64,000 nucleotides of DNA from contig NZ_LR594671.1 in NCBI RefSeq assembly GCF_901827185.1, forward strand, positions 3,782,001-3,846,000, in the 5' to 3' direction. How positions within the stretch are numbered: the stretch's first letter is position 1; every line of letters begins with the position of its first letter. The notes below the pieces were generated by a model, which saw only the letters and a list, made by a program, of their open reading frames with translations, was not told the origin of the DNA and did not search any database. The DNA comes from Variovorax sp. PBL-E5 (GTDB lineage: Bacteria; Pseudomonadota; Gammaproteobacteria; Burkholderiales; Burkholderiaceae_C). A program made the position numbers and the translations under genes. Positions 58,288 to 64,000 of this stretch are shown piece by piece.

Positions 58288-59259
58288 ATGAAAGTCGACC
58301 TCGGGGATCTGAACGCCTTCGTGGCGGTGGCAGGCGCGAAGGGCTTTCGCGACGGTGCACGTCTGAGCGGCACGAGCGCATCGGGCTTGAGCGAGGCCGT
58401 GCGGCGGCTCGAGACTCAGCTCGGCGTGCGGCTGCTGCACCGCACGACGCGCAGCGTGCTGCCGACGGAAGCGGGACAGCGCCTGCTCGAGCGGCTGAGG
58501 CCGGCGCTCACCGAAGTCGAAGCGGCGCTCGACGTGGTCAATGGCTTTCGCGATCGACCGGCCGGCACGCTCAAGCTCAACGTGCCGATCAGCGCTTCGC
58601 GCCTCGTGCTGCCGTCGATCGTGCCGCGCTTCCTCGCCGCCTATCCCGACATCTCGCTCGAAGTGATTGCCGAAGACGGCTTCGTCGATGTGCTGGCAGC
58701 CGGGTGCGATGCCGGCATCCGCTATGGCGAGCGGCTCGAACAGGACATGGTCGCGGTGCCGATCGGTCCGCGCTTTCAGCGCTTCGCGGTCGCGGCCGCG
58801 CCCGCCTACTTCGATCGTCATGGCCGCCCGGAGCATCCGCGCGAGCTGCTCGGCCACGCGTGTCTTCGCGGCCGCTTCTCCAGCGGCTCGATGCCGCTGT
58901 GGGAGTTCGAACGCGACGGCGAGATGCTGCGTGTCGACGTGACGGGGCAGCTGATCGTGCGGATCGGCGCCACGACCGATCTCGTGGTGGACGCAGCGAT
59001 CGCCGGCGCCGGCGTGATCTACCTGTTCGAGGACTGGCTGCGGCCCTACTTCGTCAGCGGCGCGCTCGAACCGATCCTCGAGCCCTGGTGGCTGCGCTTC
59101 CCCGGGCCGTTTCTCTATTACCCCGGCCGCCGCTTGCTGCCGGCGCCGCTACGGGCATTTGTGGATTTCATCAAAGACGCACTGGAGGGTCCGCTTGCGG
59201 GTGCGACCCGCGGCGGGATCGAGGCCGATGGCAGTGGCAGTGGCAGTGGCAGTGGCTGA
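58288..59259 (+). CDS. LysR-family regulator with Ser-Gly tail
   Basis: A 323-residue regulator: HTH in LNAFVAVAGAKGFRDGARLS and LSEAVRRLETQLGVRLLHRT, then a ligand domain (RPAGTLKLNVPISASRLVLP). The last residues are a repeat of Ser-Gly (DGSGSGSGSG) encoded by GGCAGT hexamers at 59228-59257, an unusual low-complexity end. It probably controls the divergent reductase; the 75-bp gap holds both promoters. Confidence 0.9.
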   Translation: MKVDLGDLNAFVAVAGAKGFRDGARLSGTSASGLSEAVRRLETQLGVRLLHRTTRSVLPTEAGQRLLERLRPALTEVEAALDVVNGFRDRPAGTLKLNVPISASRLVLPSIVPRFLAAYPDISLEVIAEDGFVDVLAAGCDAGIRYGERLEQDMVAVPIGPRFQRFAVAAAPAYFDRHGRPEHPRELLGHACLRGRFSSGSMPLWEFERDGEMLRVDVTGQLIVRIGATTDLVVDAAIAGAGVIYLFEDWLRPYFVSGALEPILEPWWLRFPGPFLYYPGRRLLPAPLRAFVDFIKDALEGPLAGATRGGIEADGSGSGSGSG

Positions 59260-59347
59260 TTTGCTTGCAACGCTGGTCCGTCGGCAGTCGGGCGGGAGCT
59301 GACCTGCGATCACTTCGTCCACCTCATCGACAAGGCTGAGTTCGCTG

Positions 59348-59782
59348 CTAATCCTCGTAGCGATCCAGCACCGTGAGCATCGGTTCACCATGGTCGCCCG
59401 CACTGCAGATTAATTTGAGCTTCTTCCGCTTCGGCGCCTTGCCGGAGCGTTTCAGCGCAAAGCTGAAAAGCAGCTCCGCCTTGTCCTGGTTCTTTCGCGC
59501 GGCGTCCACCGCAGCGAACAACAGCGTCGACAAGCGAATCGCTCCCGCCTGCCCGCCGGGTTGCTCGATGCACGCCTCATAAGGCGCGACGCACTCGACC
59601 CACACCGCACGACTGACAGCGACAGGCAACTTGAATCCGACGCAGAACGCCGGCAGGCTGACATCCACCAGGTCACCGAAGTCCAATAGATCCGCGCGCG
59701 TGCATCGATGAACGATCGTGCCGAATCTCTCGTCCGAAGCCGGCGGCTTCGAGTTGGAAGGCAAGTCATCCGGCTCCTTCAC
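59348..59782 (-). CDS. DUF6573-family protein
   Basis: A 144-residue protein of unknown function, recognised by LVDVSLPAFCVGFKLPVAVS, RAVWVECV and the ending KLKLICSAGDHGEPMLTVLD. DUF6573 genes are common on plasmids and genomic islands. The start is taken at GTG 59782, because GGAGG lies seven bases upstream and it overlaps the stop of the small XRE gene (GTGA); the longer open frame upstream belongs to that gene's DNA. Confidence 0.75.
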   Translation of the reverse strand: MKEPDDLPSNSKPPASDERFGTIVHRCTRADLLDFGDLVDVSLPAFCVGFKLPVAVSRAVWVECVAPYEACIEQPGGQAGAIRLSTLLFAAVDAARKNQDKAELLFSFALKRSGKAPKRKKLKLICSAGDHGEPMLTVLDRYED

Positions 59783-59937
59783 GACAGGTCCTCCACCGTG
59801 AAGCAGCGGCCGGCCTCTTCCGGCGCGAGTGAACTCAGGTAGGTGCGACTGAACACGCTCGAAAAATCCTCTTGGCTCAGGCCACGGGCTTTTCTGACTT
59901 TCCTCAGAGCCGCTGCAAATGAGAATTCTTGTGTCAT
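59779..59937 (-). CDS. Mini XRE-type HTH protein
   Basis: A 52-residue protein below usual gene-finder size limits. It reads FAAALRKVRKARGLSQEDFS then SRTYLSSL, the first three helices of an XRE/Cro HTH including the recognition helix, but the rest of the domain is replaced by a short acidic tail ending at TCG-TGA. Its stop overlaps the GTG of DUF6573, so translation is coupled. It may be a truncated regulator or a peptide that interferes with a full-length one. Confidence 0.6.
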   Translation of the reverse strand: MTQEFSFAAALRKVRKARGLSQEDFSSVFSRTYLSSLAPEEAGRCFTVEDLS

Positions 59938-60046
59938 GCGTCCGTCTCAGTGCGAGCGTCGATGACAGCGGAATGAGCCCCATAGCGCCACAATCTCTAG
60001 GATTCGTTTTGCTGAAGTTTTTCGGTTGGTTGTGAAAGGAGAATCG

Positions 60047-60223
60047 ATGTCGTCACGAGCGGGGGCTGAAGAGTCCGACACTGAACAAGTCGAACTGTGC
60101 GAAGTGTTTGGCGTACATCCCCTCGCGTACACACCCGACGGCAAGTCGGCGGACAAACTGATCGCTCGGCTGAAGCAGGCGCTGGATTCGGTGCTCACGG
60201 GCGCCGCGGTCCGAGGCCAGTGA
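60047..60223 (+). CDS. Small protein resembling XRE C-terminal half
   Basis: A 58-residue reading frame with a strong AAAGGAG five bases before ATG 60047. The sequence VELCEVFGVHPLAYTPDGKS then KLIARLKQALDSV resembles the segment that normally follows the recognition helix in small XRE regulators of the same type as the mini protein on the other strand. Together the two could be halves of one ancestral gene separated by inversion. Expression not proven. Confidence 0.5.
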   Translation: MSSRAGAEESDTEQVELCEVFGVHPLAYTPDGKSADKLIARLKQALDSVLTGAAVRGQ

Positions 60224-60699
60224 GTTGGCCGACGCAAGCGCAGCACGCCGTGCCACCGGTGAAAGGACCAGCGCGACGCAGGCCTGCTTCAACCCTTCTC
60301 GCGGAGGTAAGCAAGGGCTCTGCGCTGAAACGGCCCGCACGCAGAGCATCCGCCAAATGGAGGGTTTTGGGCGAAGATCTCGTGGGCGCCTTCCGGCCAT
60401 GAGCCGACCTTGAGCGCCGCAGCGGGATCTGGACGGCGCCACCATTTTTATTGGGTTTCAGCCGCAGCATGGCCTTGCGCGGCCGGACCTCGGTGGCCGC
60501 GGTAGCTGCTGTGGCAGGATGCGTCAACAGCTGGCACCGGCCACTTTCAGTCATCCAGGCGGCCAGAAAAACTTTCCCGAACGACAGGTGTGAAGGTACT
60601 GCAGATTCAATGACTCGGTCGCGCCAGCAACGCCTTCTTTAGCAACACCATCGTCCAGATGGCGAAGCCGTTGAAGGCCTGCACCTGTGCCAGCCGGCT
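60224..60699. other. Intergenic stretch without recognisable gene
   Basis: 476 bp in which I find no supported gene. Open frames on both strands (e.g. minus 60195-60554) have no recognisable domain and no ribosome site; an A/T-rich spot (ACCATTTTTATTGGG at 60440-60455) stands out. Possibly a mobile-element remnant. Confidence 0.5.
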
Positions 60700-61164
60700 T
60701 CAGTCGTCGGCGCGCAACGCCGAGAGCTGATCGGTGTCATAGCGGTGCCGCAGGTCGCCGATCACCCGGGCGTCGTGCAACGCGCCGGCCGATGCGAGCC
60801 GGGCCAGTTCTTCAAAGTAGTGTTCGTGTCCGGGCGGCGAGACGGTCATGATCACCCGGGCAGGCTGTTCGCTGACGTTGGCGATGTTGTGCGGCACGCC
60901 CGGCGGGATGAAGACGAAGGTGCCCGGCAGCGCGCGAACGGTCTCATTTCCCACCTGCCATTCGCACTGGCCGTCAAGCATGTAGAAGGTTTCCTCCTGG
61001 ACGCGGTGCACGTGCCGGCCGGTCGAGAATCGTGGCGGCAGTGTCCATTCGAACATGCTGGTGTGTTGGGAGTGCTCACCCGTCACCAAGAAGGCCATCG
61101 GTTGGCCCGCCAGGGTTACGTCGTGGTCATCGTGCGCCATCCGGATCACTGAGGTCTTGCCCAT
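60700..61164 (-). CDS. Cupin-domain protein
   Basis: A 154-residue single cupin. Metal ligands appear in GRHVHRVQEETFYMLDGQCE (two His, one Glu) and the second motif PPGVPHNIANV. The start ATG 61164 (MGKTSVIRMAHDD) has GGAG eight bases upstream. Such proteins are dioxygenases, isomerases or sensors; substrate unknown. It diverges from a CadC-like regulator. Confidence 0.85.
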   Translation of the reverse strand: MGKTSVIRMAHDDHDVTLAGQPMAFLVTGEHSQHTSMFEWTLPPRFSTGRHVHRVQEETFYMLDGQCEWQVGNETVRALPGTFVFIPPGVPHNIANVSEQPARVIMTVSPPGHEHYFEELARLASAGALHDARVIGDLRHRYDTDQLSALRADD

Positions 61165-61294
61165 AATACTTCTCCGTCGTGGGTTGTTGCCCTCATCCGA
61201 GGGGCTGCACAGATCATGGGCAACGCCGGCCCGCAGGTCATGAAGAAACCCCGAAGTAGTCACAAAGGATCTCCGAAATCGGTGCGGTGTGTCC

Positions 61295-62842
61295 ATGACC
61301 AATACCTACGCGTTCGGTCCATACAGGCTTGAGCCCGGCCTTCGGGTGCTGATGCGCGGCAATCGGCCCACCGCGCTCGGTCCGCGCGCCGCTGCGCTGC
61401 TGCAACGGCTCCTCGAACAGGCGGGCCAGCCCGTCAGCAAAGAGGCCCTGATCGACGCTGCGTGGCCCGGGCTGGTCGTGGAGGAGAGCAATCTCACGGT
61501 GCAGATCGCAGCGCTGCGCAAGGTACTGGGCGAAGCCGGCGGCGCGGCCTGGATCGAGACTTTGCCTCGGCGCGGCTACCGCTATGTCGGGCCGCCCATC
61601 AGCCTCGCTCCGACGGCGGCCCTGCCTGACGATCCACCGGCGCTCGGCACGTCGGACAAGCCGTCGGTCGCCGTGCTGCCGTTCGCGGACCTGTGCGGCG
61701 ACGGCGAGCAAGCGTATTTCGCCGACGGCATGGTCGACGATATCGTCAACGGCCTCTCGCGCATTCGGTGGCTGTTCGTCATTGCGCGAAGTTCGACTCT
61801 GAAGTACCGGCAGCAGTCGGTGGTCGATGCGATGCAGGCGGGACGGGAACTCGGTGTGCGCTACCTCCTGCTGGGCAGCGTGCGCAGGGCATCGGATCGC
61901 ATTCGCATCGCGTGTCAGCTCGTCGAAGCGGCCAGTGGCGTGCAGGTCTGGAGCGAGCGCTACGACCGCGCGCTGAGCGACGTGTTCGACCTGCAGGACG
62001 AGGTGGCGATCGCCGTGGTCGGCGCGATGGAGCCAACGTTGCGGCAGGCCGAGGCGCGGCGCGTCAGGCGCAAGCGGCCAGACAGCCTCCACGCATACGA
62101 AATCGTGCTGCAGGCGCAGGCCGACGTCTTCTCGGGCATGCCCGAGCCCTCCACCCGGGCACTGGGGCTGCTCGGTCGCGCGCTGGCGCTCGAGCCGGGC
62201 TATGCCCTGGCGCATGCCTATGCCGCGATGTGCTACCACAATCGGTTCCTGCGCGGCGGGCTCGACGAAGCCGACCGCGAGGCCTCGATCGGTCACGCCC
62301 GGTCGGCGATGGCGAACGGCCAGGATGACGCGCTCGCGCTGACGTTCGCCGGCTTCTCGATGGGCATGGATGCACACGATCGCGCGGCGGCGTCGGCGGC
62401 CTTCGATGCCGCACTCGCGATCAGCCCGTCGAGCGCGCTGACGTACATCCTCGGCAGCGTGGTGTTCGGCTGGTCAGGGCAGGTGCAGCGGGCGATCGAA
62501 TGGGGCGAGAAGGGCCTGCGGCTGAGCCCCTTCGATGGCTGGGCCTTCGCAGCCTGGCACTCGATTGTCCTCGGGCAGTTCGCGTCTGGCCGCTTCGATG
62601 CGGCTGCCGAAGCCGCGACCCGGGCAATCCAGGCTAACCCGGCGCACAGCATCTCGTACATGCTGCAGGCCGCGGCGCTAGCCGGGCTTGGCAGGATCGA
62701 CGACGCGCGCAAAGCCGCTGCCACGGTGATGAACCTGCAGCCGAACTTTCGATACGGGCGGCAGTTCGCGGGCGTGGACTGCGAGCTGGCTCTTGCCGCC
62801 GCGTTGGGCGTCGCCCTCGTCGCCGCAGGTTTGCAGGAGTAA
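61295..62842 (+). CDS. CadC/OmpR-type winged-helix regulator with TPR region
   Basis: A 515-residue cytoplasmic regulator. The N-terminal winged helix covers about residues 5-100 (FGPYRLEPGLRVLMRGNRPT, VSKEALIDAAWPGLVVEESN, LPRRGYRYVGPP). A middle domain of the type paired with such regulators follows (SVAVLPFADLCGDGEQAYFA, DDIVNGLSRIRW, ELGVRYLLLGSVRR). The C-terminal part has about four TPR-like repeats (ALGLLGRALALEPGYALAHA, AASAAFDAALAISPSSALT). No membrane helix is seen. ATG 61295 chosen; GTG 61289 possible. It may control the divergent cupin gene. Confidence 0.85.
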   Translation: MTNTYAFGPYRLEPGLRVLMRGNRPTALGPRAAALLQRLLEQAGQPVSKEALIDAAWPGLVVEESNLTVQIAALRKVLGEAGGAAWIETLPRRGYRYVGPPISLAPTAALPDDPPALGTSDKPSVAVLPFADLCGDGEQAYFADGMVDDIVNGLSRIRWLFVIARSSTLKYRQQSVVDAMQAGRELGVRYLLLGSVRRASDRIRIACQLVEAASGVQVWSERYDRALSDVFDLQDEVAIAVVGAMEPTLRQAEARRVRRKRPDSLHAYEIVLQAQADVFSGMPEPSTRALGLLGRALALEPGYALAHAYAAMCYHNRFLRGGLDEADREASIGHARSAMANGQDDALALTFAGFSMGMDAHDRAAASAAFDAALAISPSSALTYILGSVVFGWSGQVQRAIEWGEKGLRLSPFDGWAFAAWHSIVLGQFASGRFDAAAEAATRAIQANPAHSISYMLQAAALAGLGRIDDARKAAATVMNLQPNFRYGRQFAGVDCELALAAALGVALVAAGLQE

Positions 62843-63439
62843 GGGACCGGGGGCATGGAAAATGTTCGGCCCCTACGCTGCATCGACCAGTTGAATCCGC
62901 CAGCCACAGCCACCCATTCAGTGGGACCCTTGATGCAAACATCTACTAACTACGGCAATTGTTGAAATTATCGATGGCGACCTGGGTTATGAAGGGGTCT
63001 TGCACGACGACCCTGCGAGCCGTTGCAGCCTCGGTTTGGCGGAGACCAAAGCCGTTACCAATGGAGTGCTCCGAGGTGAACCTCAACGAGTCCAAGTACC
63101 CGATGCGAAAGCGTGTCAGCTCGCGTTCTACTTTCGAGAATAGGGGGCATCACTTGGAACCGCATCACGCTATGTTGAACGCCCGCTTCGGAGAAAACTG
63201 TACAGCTGGTTAGGGCCCCAACCGGCTATACGACGCGCTCCACAACGGTCCTTCAGCCACTCAGATCAGAAGCGATCGCAAGCCGCCCATATAGCCCCGG
63301 TGAAGCGGCAAGTCCGGCGCGACACGCCGACCGTGCAGCACAGGGACGCAGGCTACGACGGCTTCGGCCAGTGGCTGCGCGCACTTCGGGACTGGCCGAT
63401 GGCGCAGGGCGCTTTCTGGGCGAGGAAGAACACCGTCGA
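62843..63439. other. Gap with a start-less reading frame, lower GC
   Basis: About 600 bp without a supported gene. Bases 62930-63220 are clearly less GC-rich than the surroundings. A plus-strand frame from about 62920 to 63143 reads IVEIIDGDLGYEGVLHDDPA and ends LAFYFRE-stop but has no ATG, GTG or TTG near its beginning, so it looks like an eroded gene. A short GTG frame on the plus strand (about 63299-63466) is also possible; it has no known domain. Confidence 0.45.
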
Positions 63440-63587
63440 TCACCCTGCCCGCTCGACCCATTGAGCGCGCCAGGCGGGCGCCTCGAAGGGATCCGCAAAG
63501 TACTGAATCTCGCGCGCCACCTCGCCATCGCGGAACTCCCGTCCAATGTCGATCGATCGCGATCCGGATGTCCTGCGCTTCCATCAT
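63440..63587 (-). pseudogene. SnoaL-like gene with large internal deletion
   Basis: The gene start (ATGATG at 63587, GGAGG upstream, reading MMEAQDIRIAIDRHW) is followed within 50 bases, in another frame, by a typical NTF2/SnoaL C-terminus: EIQYFADPFEAPAWRAQWVE and a stop at 63440. The 148-bp length is not a multiple of three. The middle of the protein is gone. Its start overlaps the stop of the glycosyltransferase gene upstream. Confidence 0.7.
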
Positions 63588-64000
63588 CGACCTCCAATGC
63601 GAGTCTGCTCACCGAGCGCCGCCGCAACGCGCATCGCACTCCCGGCCCAGGTCGGCAGCCGCAAGCGCGCAGTCCACGCGCCCTCGGCGAGTCGCGCGCG
63701 CGATGCAGGATCATCCAGCAAGCGCTGCAACGCCGCCCGCAGCGCGGCCGCATCGCCCGGCGCGACCAGCACGCCCGCATCGGCGGGCACCGTGTCGGGG
63801 ATGGCGCCCGCGGTCGTGCCGAGCACCGGAATTCCGCGCGCCAGTGCCTCGGCCAGCGCCATGCCATAGCCTTCGTGAAAAGAAGGCAGCACGAAGAGAT
63901 CCGAGCCCGCGTAGAGCGGCTGCAGTCCGGCCTCGTCGAGTTCGCCGTGCAGCACGACGCGCCCGCGCAGGCCATGGCGCTCGATGGCCGCATCGACCTC
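63584..64000 (-). CDS. Glycosyltransferase, GT4 family (partial)
   Basis: The last 138 codons of a GT-B glycosyltransferase that continues past the right edge. It shows LHGELDEAGLQPLYAGSDLF and the donor-binding block LPSFHEGYGMALAEALARG, with GIPVLGTTAGAIPDTVPADA following. It is different from the glycosyltransferase at 24220. The stop TGA overlaps the ATGATG of the broken SnoaL-like gene. Sugar and acceptor unknown. Confidence 0.88.
   Translation of the reverse strand, partial: EVDAAIERHGLRGRVVLHGELDEAGLQPLYAGSDLFVLPSFHEGYGMALAEALARGIPVLGTTAGAIPDTVPADAGVLVAPGDAAALRAALQRLLDDPASRARLAEGAWTARLRLPTWAGSAMRVAAALGEQTRIGGR

Noticed and set aside
60195..60554. Minus-strand frame of 119 codons, considered as transposase remnant
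   Set aside because: No DDE or zinc-finger motif, no terminal repeats and no ribosome site; left as an unassigned gap.
62959..63213. Plus-strand frame of 84 codons with ATG-like start
   Set aside because: No domain or ribosome site; another frame over the same bases looks more protein-like but lacks a start.

Overview
The window is 64 kb of very GC-rich, densely coding DNA with long antisense open frames, GTG/TTG starts and many 1-8 bp gene overlaps. Gene content (Bug/TTT solute-binding proteins, LysR regulators, TRAP and BMP-type ABC uptake, a rubrerythrin/Fe-S/DUF3501 trio) and two families of dispersed palindromic repeats suggest a Burkholderiales bacterium, probably Comamonadaceae close to Variovorax. 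That assignment is inference from gene style; there is no rRNA in the window, and I saw no tRNA or CRISPR array.

Layout. 1-11.4 kb: a MocR regulator (cut by the edge) diverges from an eight-gene run encoding an NTF2-like protein, an amine-type FAD oxidoreductase, a complete dipeptide-type ABC importer, an AepA/YtcJ amidohydrolase and a COG0523 (CobW) GTPase with a long His-Asp tract. 11.4-11.8 kb: a nested inverted repeat. 11.8-14.3 kb: DUF3501, CCG-type Fe-S protein and rubrerythrin. 14.5-16.8 kb: a catalytically dead HtrA paralogue, a mini LuxR protein and an intact HtrA. 16.9-26 kb: housekeeping and surface genes (CorC, ApaH, RhlE, zinc peptidase, Dcd, guanine deaminase, glycosyltransferase, acyltransferase).

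26-39.7 kb: a purine regulon on the minus strand, xdhA-xdhB, LysR, NCS2 permease, a four-part BMP nucleoside/purine ABC importer, an adenine-deaminase-like enzyme and a second BMP protein; with guanine deaminase nearby it can take adenine and guanine to urate. No xdhC is present in the window. 39.9-42 kb: a six-repeat NHL lipoprotein and an unknown protein.

42.1-49.4 kb: the most interesting module, a RuBisCO-like protein, a DUF1537 sugar-acid kinase, a VOC protein, a TRAP importer whose two membrane subunits are fused, and a divergent LacI regulator. It looks like a complete uptake-and-cleavage pathway for an unknown sugar acid. 49.4-55.2 kb: Bug proteins, CoA-transferase and HMG-CoA-lyase-like genes under a divergent LysR, with gene remnants. 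55.2-64 kb: accessory and decaying DNA: a frameshifted RibD_C remnant, a double alpha/beta-hydrolase lacking normal catalytic residues, a PdxI reductase with LysR, a tiny XRE protein coupled to a DUF6573 gene, a cupin with a CadC-like TPR regulator, and a glycosyltransferase running off the edge next to a broken SnoaL-like gene.
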